Below are positions 1 to 6,920 of a stretch of 15,867 bases of DNA, piece by piece. The DNA lies in assembly GCA_900549345.1 (NCBI GenBank), contig UROC01000041.1, positions 1 through 15,867 of the forward strand, written 5' to 3'. Below the pieces are notes generated by a model. The model saw only the letters and a program-made list of their open reading frames with translations. It had not been told where the DNA came from and ran no database searches. A program made the position numbers and the translations under genes. Source of the stretch: an uncultured Collinsella sp. Its GTDB lineage: Bacteria > Actinomycetota > Coriobacteriia > Coriobacteriales > Coriobacteriaceae. Numbering within the stretch: position 1 is the first letter of the stretch; each line of letters starts with the position of its first letter.

Positions 1-717
1 AAGAACGTGACCGAGGAGGACTTGGACCGTGCGGCCAAGGCGGCCTTCGAGGCCGGCTGGAACCGCATGAAGCTCTACTTTATGATGGGCCTTCCCGGCG
101 AGCGCGACGAGGACATCGTGGCCATCGCCAATCTGGCCGATCACGTGCTTGAGCTCGGTCGTTCCGTGGTGCCCAAGGCTCGTCGCGGCTCGATCTCGGT
201 GTCGATCTCGGTTTCGGTCTTTATTCCCAAGGCTGCCACGCCGTTCCAGTGGTGCCCGCAGCTCGACTACGACGACGTCAAGCGTCGCCAGAAGCTGCTT
301 ATCACGAGCGTTCGCAACCGTGCCGTCCGCGTGCATTACCACGATGCCGAGACCTCGCTCATCGAGGCCGCGCTCTCCCGCGCCGGTCGCGACATGACGC
401 CCGTCATCATCGATGCTTGGCGCTCGGGGTCTCGCTTTGACGCCTGGGTAGAGCATTTCTCGCTCGATAACTGGAAGGAGGCTGCTGCCAAAAACGGCAT
501 CGACCTCAATGAGCTCGTGCACCTGCCCTACGAGTTGGACTGGCGTCTGCCGTGGGAGCATGTGAGCCCCGGCTGCACGCGCGGCTTCCTCGAGCGCGAG
601 TACCGTCGCTCGCTCGAGGGTGTCACGACTCCCGACTGCACCCGCACGTCGTGCACCGGCTGCGGAATCTGCCCCACGCTCCACGCCAAGAATGTATTGA
701 TGGGTGATCGCGCATGA
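1..717 (+). CDS. Radical SAM protein, TIGR03960-like (C-terminal part, 5' end outside window)
   Basis: The reading frame is open from base 1 (K-N-V-T-E-E...), so the true start lies upstream and only the last 238 residues are present. The segment YFMMGLPGERDEDI followed by PKAATPFQW is typical of the second half of a radical SAM barrel. The C-terminus carries four cysteines spaced C-x4-C-x2-C-x2-C (codons at 637, 652, 661, 670), in the style of TDCxxxxCxGCGxC tails. The family is described as a radical SAM protein found next to or fused with DUF2344. Its reaction is unknown, and the CxxxCxxC cluster that would prove the class is outside the window. The stop overlaps the DUF2344 start (ATGA), so the two are probably translationally coupled. 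An in-frame 12-bp tandem duplication lies at 190-213. The family call is from memory of motif style and neighbourhood, not a search. Confidence 0.85.
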   Translation, partial: KNVTEEDLDRAAKAAFEAGWNRMKLYFMMGLPGERDEDIVAIANLADHVLELGRSVVPKARRGSISVSISVSVFIPKAATPFQWCPQLDYDDVKRRQKLLITSVRNRAVRVHYHDAETSLIEAALSRAGRDMTPVIIDAWRSGSRFDAWVEHFSLDNWKEAAAKNGIDLNELVHLPYELDWRLPWEHVSPGCTRGFLEREYRRSLEGVTTPDCTRTSCTGCGICPTLHAKNVLMGDRA

Positions 718-1526
718 GTGAGCGCCTGACCGACAGCCCCACGCTCTTTAGACTTCGTGTTCGCTATGGCAAACGCGATCGCCTTAAGTACCTGGGCCAT
801 CTCGAAGTAATCCATACCATTGAGCGCATCGTGCGCCGTGCGGGACTTCCCTATGCCGTCACGCAGGGCTTCTCTCCGCACATGCGCGTGGGCTTCTCTT
901 CGGCGCTACCGGTGGGTACGTCGTCGACCTGCGAGTGGTATGACCTGTTTATGACCGAGTTCGTGGCGCTCGACGAGGCGTTTGGGCGCCTGGCTGCGGC
1001 CTCTCCGGCCGATCTGGCGCCCATCGAGGCGGCGTACATCGACGTGCGCACGCCGGCGCTCACGGCTCAGCTTACGCGTCTGTCGTACCGTATCGACTTG
1101 CACCTGGACCCCGAAGCCCCCGTGAGCGCCGACGAGGTGCGTCGTGCGATCGACACGCTGCGCGCGGGTCATGGTATTGACTATGCGCGCGGCAAAAAGA
1201 GCAAGCGCTTAGACCTTGACCACACACTGGTGGGCTATGAGATCACGGCGGGGGAGCGTCCGGACCATCTGGTGCTCATGCTCGACACCCATGCCGACAA
1301 CGAGGGCTCCATGCGTCCGGAGATTTTGCTTTCTGCTGCTGATGTTTTGTTGCAGGGCTTGACCCCGGGCGTCGATGCACCTATTGTTTCCACCGGTATG
1401 CAAGACCTCGTGACCATCTGCTCCTACGATGTCGAGCGTCAGAATCAAGCATGCGAGGACGACGAGGGCCGGCTCGTCAGCCCCATACCTGTGCGAACTT
1501 GTGGATTTGCTCCACATACTCGTTGA
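714..1526 (+). CDS. DUF2344 / TIGR03936 radical SAM-linked protein
   Basis: This 270-residue protein begins FRLRVRYGKRDRLKYLGHLE. The R-x-R-Y-x-K...LKYLGHLE...R..RRAGLPYAVTQGFSPH pattern is the hallmark of the radical SAM-linked DUF2344 family. It starts on an ATG that overlaps the stop of the upstream radical SAM gene by four bases. No biochemical function is established; the constant pairing suggests it acts with the radical SAM enzyme on the same, unknown substrate. The last ~30 residues, rich in Cys, Arg and Pro, look poorly conserved. The stop codon (1524-1526) lies inside the -35 box of the next promoter. In many Firmicutes an rng (RNase G) gene follows this pair; none is present here. 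Confidence 0.85.
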   Translation: MSERLTDSPTLFRLRVRYGKRDRLKYLGHLEVIHTIERIVRRAGLPYAVTQGFSPHMRVGFSSALPVGTSSTCEWYDLFMTEFVALDEAFGRLAAASPADLAPIEAAYIDVRTPALTAQLTRLSYRIDLHLDPEAPVSADEVRRAIDTLRAGHGIDYARGKKSKRLDLDHTLVGYEITAGERPDHLVLMLDTHADNEGSMRPEILLSAADVLLQGLTPGVDAPIVSTGMQDLVTICSYDVERQNQACEDDEGRLVSPIPVRTCGFAPHTR

Positions 1527-1551
1527 CGGGGGTATTTTCGCCTGCTACTAT
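1523..1551 (+). promoter_or_regulatory. Extended -10 promoter for rplU-rpmA
   Basis: TTGACG (1523-1528), a 17-base spacer, then TACTAT (1546-1551) preceded by TGC (1543-1545), which is the TGn extended -10 motif. This is the best sigma-70-type match in the window. Transcription would start near 1557-1559, giving a leader of about 35 bases. The -35 box contains the DUF2344 stop codon, so there is no spare intergenic space. Confidence 0.7.
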
Positions 1552-1593
1552 ATTCGGCTGTTGCACTAACTGATGCATGAAGGGCAAGTAAAC

Positions 1594-1965
1594 ATGTACG
1601 CAATCGTTAACACGGGCGGCAAGCAGTACAAGGTCGCCACCGACGATGTCATCACCGTCGAGAAGATCGAGGGCAATGAGGGCGACAAGGTCACCCTGCC
1701 GGTCATCTTCCTCAACGATGGTAAGAAGATCGTCACCGATCCCGACAAGCTGGCCAAGGCCAAGGTTACCGCTCAGATCGTTGAGCAGTTCAAGGGCGAG
1801 CAGCTGGTCTTCAAGTTCCACAAGCGTAAGCGCTATCGTCGTCTGAAGGGTCACCGTCAGCAGCTCACCAAGCTGAAGATCGTGAAGGTCCAGGCTACGT
1901 CCCGCGCCAAGAAGGCTGTCAAGGCAGAGGCCGAGGCTGTTGCCGAGGCTCCCGTCGCCGAGTAG
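1594..1965 (+). CDS. rplU: 50S ribosomal protein L21
   Basis: The protein begins MYAIVNTGGKQYKV, the classic L21 N-terminus, and contains KFHKRKRYRRLKGHRQ, the basic C-terminal rRNA-binding stretch. I chose ATG 1594 (123 residues) because GAAGGG (1579-1584) sits nine bases upstream; an in-frame ATG at 1573 would add seven residues absent from the family. After the core there is an Ala/Glu-rich tail of about 20 residues, as in several actinobacterial ribosomal proteins. L21 binds 23S rRNA in the large subunit. It is the first gene after a strong promoter and is followed 33 bases later by rpmA. Confidence 0.97.
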   Translation: MYAIVNTGGKQYKVATDDVITVEKIEGNEGDKVTLPVIFLNDGKKIVTDPDKLAKAKVTAQIVEQFKGEQLVFKFHKRKRYRRLKGHRQQLTKLKIVKVQATSRAKKAVKAEAEAVAEAPVAE

Positions 1966-1998
1966 ATTACACTCGTAACGAAAGAGTAGGTATACACA

Positions 1999-2256
1999 AT
2001 GGCACACAAAAAAGGACTCGGTTCCTCCCGTAATGGCCGTGACTCCCGCGGTCAGCGCCTTGGCACGAAGCGCTATGCCGGCCAGACGGTAACCACGGGC
2101 ACGATTCTCGTCCGTCAGCACGGCACGCACATCCACCCGGGTGAGAACGTTGGCCGTGGCAAGGACGACACGCTGTTCGCGCTGGTCGACGGTACCGTTG
2201 AGTTCCACAAGGGTATCAAGCACAGGGTCAGCGTACGCCCGCTCGCGAACGCGTAA
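1999..2256 (+). CDS. rpmA: 50S ribosomal protein L27
   Basis: This 85-residue protein starts MAHKKGLGSSRNGRDSRGQRLG and contains the GKDDTLFALVDGTVEF core of L27. L27's N-terminal tail reaches the peptidyl transferase centre. The N-terminus begins directly with AHKKG: there is no cleavable extension like the one trimmed by the Prp protease in Firmicutes, and no prp gene lies between rplU and rpmA, where Firmicutes keep it. The gene is co-transcribed with rplU and followed by a hairpin terminator. Confidence 0.97.
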   Translation: MAHKKGLGSSRNGRDSRGQRLGTKRYAGQTVTTGTILVRQHGTHIHPGENVGRGKDDTLFALVDGTVEFHKGIKHRVSVRPLANA

Positions 2257-2281
2257 TTCACCCTTCATAGAGCACATATGT

Positions 2282-2325
2282 GGGAGGCACTTGAGTTTTA
2301 GGATTCAAGGGTCTCCCTCTTTTTG
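2282..2325 (+). terminator. Rho-independent terminator / attenuator between rpmA and obgE
   Basis: GGGAGGC (2282-2288) pairs with GTCTCCC (2311-2317), with one G-T wobble. After a single A-G mismatch, CTTGA (2290-2294) pairs with TCAAG (2305-2309), closing a ten-base loop. TCTTTTT (2318-2324) follows at once. The obgE Shine-Dalgarno starts only three bases after the T-run and I see no convincing promoter in between. It is therefore probably leaky, lowering obgE expression relative to the ribosomal proteins. Confidence 0.8.
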
Positions 2326-2340
2326 TAGGAGGCGATTCTG

Positions 2341-3807
2341 TTGTCACAGTTCACCGATATCAGCCGCATTAACGTGTGCGGCGGCGACGGCGGAGCCGGA
2401 TGCATGTCGTTTAGGCGCGAGGCATTTGTCCCCAAGGGCGGCCCCGATGGCGGCGACGGCGGTCGTGGCGGCAATGTCGTCATCCAGGCCGATGCTCAGC
2501 TGTCTTCGTTGATCGATTACCGCTTTAAGCATCACTTCCGCGCCGAACGCGGCACGCACGGGCAGGGTGCCCGTCGTAACGGCAAGAGCGGCGAGGACCT
2601 GATCCTGAAGGTTCCCATGGGCACCGTGGTGCGCGAGCTCGACCCCGAGACGCAGACCCCGATGTTCGAGATTGCTGACCTGGTGCACGATGGCGAGCGC
2701 GTTGTCGTGGCGCCCGGCGGTGCCGGTGGCCTGGGCAACACGCACTTTGTGACGTCGGTGCGCCGCGCGCCCGCGTTCGCTCAGCTGGGCGAACCGGCCG
2801 AGGAGCACTGGATTGAGCTCGAGATGAAGCTTATGGCCGATGCCGCGCTCGTGGGCTTCCCCTCGGTGGGCAAGTCCTCGCTCATCGCGCGCATGAGTGC
2901 CGCCCGACCCAAGATCGCCGATTATCCGTTTACCACGCTCGTGCCCAATCTGGGCATGGTGCGTGCCGGTGAGTATTCTTACGTTGTTGCCGACGTTCCT
3001 GGTTTGATCGAGGGCGCGAGCGAGGGCAAGGGTCTGGGCCACCAGTTCCTGCGCCACATTGAGCGTACGGCGCTCATCATGCACGTCGTCGACATGACGG
3101 GCGGTTTTGAGGATCGCGACCCGGTTGAGGATTACCGCATCATCAACCGTGAGCTCGAGCAGTATGGCGCCGAGCTTTCGGAGCGTCCGCAGATTGTCGT
3201 CGCCAACAAGTGCGATGCGCCGGGCACGGCCGACAAGATTGCCGACCTCAAGCGCGCCGCGCTCGACGATGGACATATGTTCTTTGCCGTGTCCGCCGTG
3301 ACGGGCGCCGGCCTCAACACGCTGATGCTTGCCGTGGGCGAGCAGGTGGCTAAGCTGCGTGCCGAGTTGGCGGTCTCCGCTGAGCCGGTCGATCTGCGCG
3401 ACGAGGAGTGGGAGCGCCGCCGTCTGCAGCGCGAGAAGCGTTTCCGCATTGTCCAGGAGGAGCCTGGTGCCTTCCGTGTGGTTGGTCGCGCGATTGAGCG
3501 CATGGTCATCCAGACCGACTGGGAAAACGAGGAAGCCGTCATTTATCTGCAGCACAAGTTTGCGCGTATGGGTGTTGACGACGCGCTCGAGAAGGCCGGT
3601 TGCCGTGCGGGCGACGAGGTCCGCATTTGCCAGCGCGCCTTTGACTTTGAGGGCGCCGAGGACTTGTTGGAGTACGAGGAGCTCGAGGACGCTGGTGAGG
3701 ACGTTGCCGTTGAGGCCATTGACGTGGCCGATGCTGCGGATGAGGGCGTCGAGGCTATCGATGCGGCTGATGCCGCGGACGATGCCGAGACCTCGGAGGG
3801 CGAGTAA
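2341..3807 (+). CDS. obgE: Obg family GTPase, 50S assembly
   Basis: This 488-residue protein has three parts in family order. The glycine-rich Obg fold comes first (CGGDGGAGC...GGPDGGDGGRGG). The G domain follows: G1 GFPSVGKSS near 172-180, G2 around DYPFTTLVPNLG, G3 DVPG at 218, G4 NKCD at 289-292, then SAVTGAG. The C-terminal OCT domain is at about 370-430. Obg binds the 50S subunit in a GTP-dependent way and links assembly to stringent signalling. The start is TTG 2341, with AGGAGG (2328-2333) seven bases upstream. A very acidic Asp/Glu/Ala tail of about 50 residues ends the protein and includes two copies of a 13-residue repeat. nadD starts three bases after the stop. Confidence 0.97.
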   Translation: MSQFTDISRINVCGGDGGAGCMSFRREAFVPKGGPDGGDGGRGGNVVIQADAQLSSLIDYRFKHHFRAERGTHGQGARRNGKSGEDLILKVPMGTVVRELDPETQTPMFEIADLVHDGERVVVAPGGAGGLGNTHFVTSVRRAPAFAQLGEPAEEHWIELEMKLMADAALVGFPSVGKSSLIARMSAARPKIADYPFTTLVPNLGMVRAGEYSYVVADVPGLIEGASEGKGLGHQFLRHIERTALIMHVVDMTGGFEDRDPVEDYRIINRELEQYGAELSERPQIVVANKCDAPGTADKIADLKRAALDDGHMFFAVSAVTGAGLNTLMLAVGEQVAKLRAELAVSAEPVDLRDEEWERRRLQREKRFRIVQEEPGAFRVVGRAIERMVIQTDWENEEAVIYLQHKFARMGVDDALEKAGCRAGDEVRICQRAFDFEGAEDLLEYEELEDAGEDVAVEAIDVADAADEGVEAIDAADAADDAETSEGE

Positions 3808-3810
3808 GCC

Positions 3811-4488
3811 ATGTCGCTGCGCGGTGGAATCGGTTTGCCCGAGCTGCCCATAAAAGAGGGCAAAGAGTTTCGGCTTGGCATTATGGGCGGCACATTCGAC
3901 CCGATTCATTACGGGCACCTGGTGACTGCCGAGCAGGCGCGCGAGTCGCTCGACTTGGACGCCGTGCTCTTTATGCCGGCGGGCTCTCCCGCCTTTAAGC
4001 TTGACAAGCCGGTGACGCCTGCCGAGGACCGTTATGCCATGACGGTCCTCGCCACCGCCGCGAACCCGGCCTTTTTGGCGAGCCGGTTCGAGATTGACCG
4101 TCCGGGCGTAACCTATACGGCCGATACGCTTCATGCCCTTCGCGACTTTTACCCGCCGCAGGTAAAGCTCTACTTTATTACGGGCGCCGACGCGATTATC
4201 GATATTGTGACCTGGCATGATGCCGAGCGAATTGCTGAGCTTGCTACCTTTATTGCGGCGACGCGACCGGGTTTTGATATCGATACGGCGCGTGCCCGAA
4301 TCAAAGAGTCGGGGCTGCCGTTCGATGTGCGCTATATTCAGATTCCGGCGCTGGCGATCAGCTCGACGAACATTCGTAAGCGAGTTGCCCGCGGCATGAG
4401 CGTGCGCTATCTTACGAGCGAGTCTGTGCTCGGCTACATTCGCAAGCGCAGTTTGTATGTCGATCTGGGTCAAGAAGATTTTGAGTGA
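3811..4488 (+). CDS. nadD: Nicotinate-nucleotide adenylyltransferase
   Basis: This 225-residue protein joins nicotinate mononucleotide and ATP to deaminated NAD, the shared step of NAD synthesis. It has the nucleotidyltransferase motif GGTFDPIHYGH at 26-36 (H33 and H36 are the HxGH pair) and the ISSTNIR phosphate-binding motif at 183-189. About 20 residues precede the Rossmann strand, slightly more than usual. ATG 3811 is favoured because GGAGG lies just upstream inside the obgE end. It sits between obgE and yqeK, the same order as in many Gram-positive bacteria, and overlaps yqeK by one base (TGATG). Confidence 0.96.
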   Translation: MSLRGGIGLPELPIKEGKEFRLGIMGGTFDPIHYGHLVTAEQARESLDLDAVLFMPAGSPAFKLDKPVTPAEDRYAMTVLATAANPAFLASRFEIDRPGVTYTADTLHALRDFYPPQVKLYFITGADAIIDIVTWHDAERIAELATFIAATRPGFDIDTARARIKESGLPFDVRYIQIPALAISSTNIRKRVARGMSVRYLTSESVLGYIRKRSLYVDLGQEDFE

Positions 4489-5108
4489 TGGGGGCTACGT
4501 TGTCGGTAGAGGATCAGTTTGAGGGCGATGAGCGCGCGCTGCTCAAGCGCATTCAAGAGCTGCTCGATGTTCGCATGAAAGATAAGCGCAAGCGCTATGT
4601 GCATTCGCTGGGTGTTGCCGAGACCGCACTTCATCTGGCCGAGGTCTACGGCGTTGATCGCTTTGATGCCGCTGCCGCCGGCTTAATTCACGACTGGGAC
4701 AAGGTGCTTTCCGATGACGAGCTCGTGGCCCGCGCGCTTCACTATGGCATCAAGGTTGCCGGCTCTCCTTCCGCCGCGACGCCGCTTTTGCTTGGCCCTG
4801 TTGCCGCCTATGAGCTTCCGCAGCTTTTTCCCGAGCTGTCACCGGCTGTTTTCCAGGCTGTCGACCGTCACACCGTGGGTGCCTGCGACATGACGCCGCT
4901 CGATATGGTGGTCTTTGTGGCAGATGCCATCGAGCCCAACCGCCACGGCGACTATGCCCATGCGCTGCGCAAGATGGTGGGGAAGTCGACGCTTGACGAG
5001 TTGTTCTTCTCCTGTTTTGCGCAGGGTCTGGTCTATGTGATCCAGTCCGGGCGCTATCTTTATCCCACGGCTATTACGATTTACAACCATTACGCCCAGC
5101 TGCGCTAG
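4488..5108 (+). CDS. yqeK: HD-domain protein YqeK (predicted symmetrical Ap4A hydrolase)
   Basis: This is an HD-superfamily protein of 206 residues. Motifs in order are RYVHSLGVAETA (H39), GLIHDWDK (H68-D69), DRHTVG (H128) and VFVADAIEPNR (D146). YqeK homologues have been reported to cleave diadenosine tetraphosphate to two ADP. The usual [LW]H[GA]PVGAY motif reads LLLGPVAAY here, so the expected histidine is Leu102; this may affect the metal site. The start is ATG 4488, overlapping the nadD stop; GTG 4485 is an in-frame alternative adding one residue. The gene lies in the standard nadD-yqeK-rsfS order. Confidence 0.92.
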   Translation: MGATLSVEDQFEGDERALLKRIQELLDVRMKDKRKRYVHSLGVAETALHLAEVYGVDRFDAAAAGLIHDWDKVLSDDELVARALHYGIKVAGSPSAATPLLLGPVAAYELPQLFPELSPAVFQAVDRHTVGACDMTPLDMVVFVADAIEPNRHGDYAHALRKMVGKSTLDELFFSCFAQGLVYVIQSGRYLYPTAITIYNHYAQLR

Positions 5109-5136
5109 CTCGGGTGTGTCTAGAAAGAGGTATTCC

Positions 5137-5592
5137 ATGGCCGACGAGACCATGACTGACGAGCAGATTCTTGAAGGTGTGGAGCACAAGAGTTTCGTTG
5201 CCACGTCCGACCGCACCGCCGCCTCGCTGTCCGCGAGCGGTGTCGCCGCCGAGGATGTCGCCCGCGCCGCCGCGCAGGCCGCCTACGACAAGAAGGGCGA
5301 GGACGTGCAGGTGCTCAACCTGACCGAGCTTTCCGACGTGTGCGACTACTTTGTGCTTGCCACCGGTACCAACAACCGCCAGGTCGATTCGATCGTCGAC
5401 GAGATCGAGGAGAAGGTCGCCGAGGCTTGCGGCGAGCATCCGTTCTCCATCGAGGGCCGCGAGCAGAAGACCTGGATGCTCATGGACTACGGCTCGGTTG
5501 TCGTCCACGTCTTCACTCCCGAAGCCCGCGACTTCTACCGCCTAGAAAAGCTCTGGGGTGACGCCCCCCAGCTCCCCCTCAATCTCCTCTAG
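5137..5592 (+). CDS. rsfS: Ribosomal silencing factor RsfS
   Basis: The core of this 151-residue protein is VLNLTELSDVCDYFVLATGTNNRQVDSI...WMLMDYGSVVVHVFTPEARDFYRLEKLWGDAP, typical of RsfS (Iojap). RsfS binds L14 on the 50S subunit and blocks subunit joining when nutrients are short. I chose ATG 5137 because AAAGAGG (5124-5130) sits six bases upstream; an in-frame GTG at 5116 has no such site. The first ~40 residues are an Ala/Glu/Asp-rich extension. It is the last gene of the obgE cluster and is followed by a strong terminator. Confidence 0.95.
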   Translation: MADETMTDEQILEGVEHKSFVATSDRTAASLSASGVAAEDVARAAAQAAYDKKGEDVQVLNLTELSDVCDYFVLATGTNNRQVDSIVDEIEEKVAEACGEHPFSIEGREQKTWMLMDYGSVVVHVFTPEARDFYRLEKLWGDAPQLPLNLL

Positions 5593-5622
5593 TGGCTCAT
5601 TTGATACGGGGCTTTTTAGCTA
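5593..5622 (+). repeat. Small hairpin repeat, copy 1 (downstream of rsfS)
   Basis: TGGCT (5593-5597) pairs with AGCTA (5618-5622), with one G-T wobble, around a 20-base loop. The loop matches the copy at 13638-13680 at 17 of 20 aligned positions, with shared blocks ATTTG and ACGGGGCT and a T-run. It begins directly after the rsfS stop. Its role is unknown; it does not have the hairpin-then-T-run layout of a normal terminator. Confidence 0.6.
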
Positions 5623-5636
5623 GCTTCGCGCATTTC

Positions 5637-5679
5637 GCCGGGCAGTTGCGGTTTTCCGCACCTGCCCGGCTTTCTTTTT
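5637..5679 (+). terminator. Rho-independent terminator after rsfS
   Basis: GCCGGGCAG (5637-5645) pairs with CTGCCCGGC (5662-5670), and TGCGG (5647-5651) with CCGCA (5656-5660). The loop is TTTT and there is one T-C mismatch. The T-run TTTCTTTTT follows at 5671-5679. It ends the rplU-rsfS transcription unit and lies 12 bases from the converging end of dinB. On the minus strand no T-run follows the hairpin directly, so it is probably one-directional. Confidence 0.95.
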
Positions 5680-5691
5680 GCCTAAAGGCGG

Positions 5692-6906
5692 TTAATCGTT
5701 GAAGCGGGATTGGCGGCCGAAAGATAGGGCGGTGTCGCCGAACTTGTCTCGGACGGCGTCGATAGCGACCGAGAGGTCGCGACGGTCGCTTGATTGGGCT
5801 CCGCGGTCGTCGACTTCGCAGAACAGGTCGGTCTGGATGCCGCCCTGATGGTCAAAGTCGCTCATCCCGATACCCGCCAGACGCACATGCATGCCTTCCT
5901 GCCAGATGTTGTCGAGCAGTTCGAGTGCAACCGCCACGAAGATGTTCTCATCGTCGGTCGGATGAGGCAGCCGGCGCTGTGCCGTACGCCCGCTGCCATA
6001 CGAATACTTAAGCTTGAGCGTTACCGTGCCGCCCGTCAGTTTCTGACGGCGCAGGCGGCGTCCAACCGACTCACCCAGCAGCGCAATCGCCGCTTCGATG
6101 TCCCCGCGCTCAGTCAAATCTTTCGCAAAGGTGCGTTCATTGCTGACCGACTTGACCTCGCGCTCTTCATCGAGACTCGTGACTTCGGAGATTTCAAGTC
6201 CCAGCGCACGCTGACGCATACGTTCGCCGTTGACGCCAAAAATAGAGGCCAGGGTGGATTCCGGCGCGCGTGACAGCTCGCCGAGCGTGTAGATGCGCAT
6301 ACGGCGCAGTCGCTCCTCGGCCGAGCGCCCGATGCCGCTCATGGCAGATACCGGCAGCGCGGCCAAAAAGCGCTGCTCGGTTCCGGGGCGCACGATGGTC
6401 AGCCCAAACGGCTTATCCCGCTCGCTTGCGATCTTTGCGACCGTCTTGTTGCAGCCCACGCCAATGGAGCACGTCACTCCCAGCGCTGCCACACGGTCGC
6501 TTATACGCCGTGCAACCAGCAGTGGGTCCTCGGGCGCAAAGCGACCCGGTGTGATATCGATAAAGGCTTCGTCGATGGATACGCGCTCAACGCGCGGCGT
6601 CTCCTCGGCAAGAATCGCCATGACCTGCGCGCTCACCTCGCGGTAGCGATCAAAGTGCCCGTGCGTCCAAATGGCTTGCGGGCACAAGCGCCGCGCCTCG
6701 GCCGAGGCCATGGCAGAGTGCACGCCAAAGCGGCGCGCCTCATACGAACACGTGGACACGACGCCACGCGAATCGGCGTCTCCGCCCACGATGAGTGGCT
6801 TTCCGCGCCATTCGGGATGATCGAGCATCTCCACGCTCGCAAAAAACGCATCGAGGTCCATGAGGCCCACCGCCGGACCCGTCCAGGGAGGCGGCGTGAC
6901 GCTCAT
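5692..6906 (-). CDS. dinB: DNA polymerase IV (Y-family translesion polymerase)
   Basis: With the start at 6906 the protein has 404 residues. Catalytic carboxylates are visible in MDLDAFFASVE (D17) and SIDEAFIDIT (D112, E113). The helix-hairpin-helix segment (SAMSGIGRSAEERLRRMRI) and a little-finger region follow. QTDLF near 358-362 fits a beta-clamp-binding QxxLF motif. The polymerase copies damaged templates without proofreading. An in-frame ATG at 6945 would add 13 residues, but their codons (aga, aca, cat) are unlike the rest and no Shine-Dalgarno precedes it. The 6906 ATG has GAGG five bases upstream. The gene stands alone on the minus strand, converging with rsfS and divergent from rpsP. 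Confidence 0.93.
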   Translation of the reverse strand: MSVTPPPWTGPAVGLMDLDAFFASVEMLDHPEWRGKPLIVGGDADSRGVVSTCSYEARRFGVHSAMASAEARRLCPQAIWTHGHFDRYREVSAQVMAILAEETPRVERVSIDEAFIDITPGRFAPEDPLLVARRISDRVAALGVTCSIGVGCNKTVAKIASERDKPFGLTIVRPGTEQRFLAALPVSAMSGIGRSAEERLRRMRIYTLGELSRAPESTLASIFGVNGERMRQRALGLEISEVTSLDEEREVKSVSNERTFAKDLTERGDIEAAIALLGESVGRRLRRQKLTGGTVTLKLKYSYGSGRTAQRRLPHPTDDENIFVAVALELLDNIWQEGMHVRLAGIGMSDFDHQGGIQTDLFCEVDDRGAQSSDRRDLSVAIDAVRDKFGDTALSFGRQSRFND

Positions 6907-6920
6907 GGCATCCTCATAAC

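Noticed and set aside
1501..1515. GTGGA-TTTGC-TCCAC inverted repeat as a terminator before rplU
   Set aside because: Only a 5-bp stem without a T-run, and it lies inside the DUF2344 coding sequence.
1573..1593. Upstream ATG for rplU adding seven residues
   Set aside because: The Shine-Dalgarno GAAGGG (1579-1584) lies inside this extension, and L21 homologues start at MYAI.
1477..2277. 266-residue minus-strand frame over rplU-rpmA
   Set aside because: Shadow of two ribosomal protein genes and of a promoter.
2344..4473. 709-residue open frame on the minus strand across obgE and nadD
   Set aside because: It is an antisense shadow of two well-recognised genes with strong third-position GC bias; it has no recognisable motif and no ribosome-binding site that I could see.
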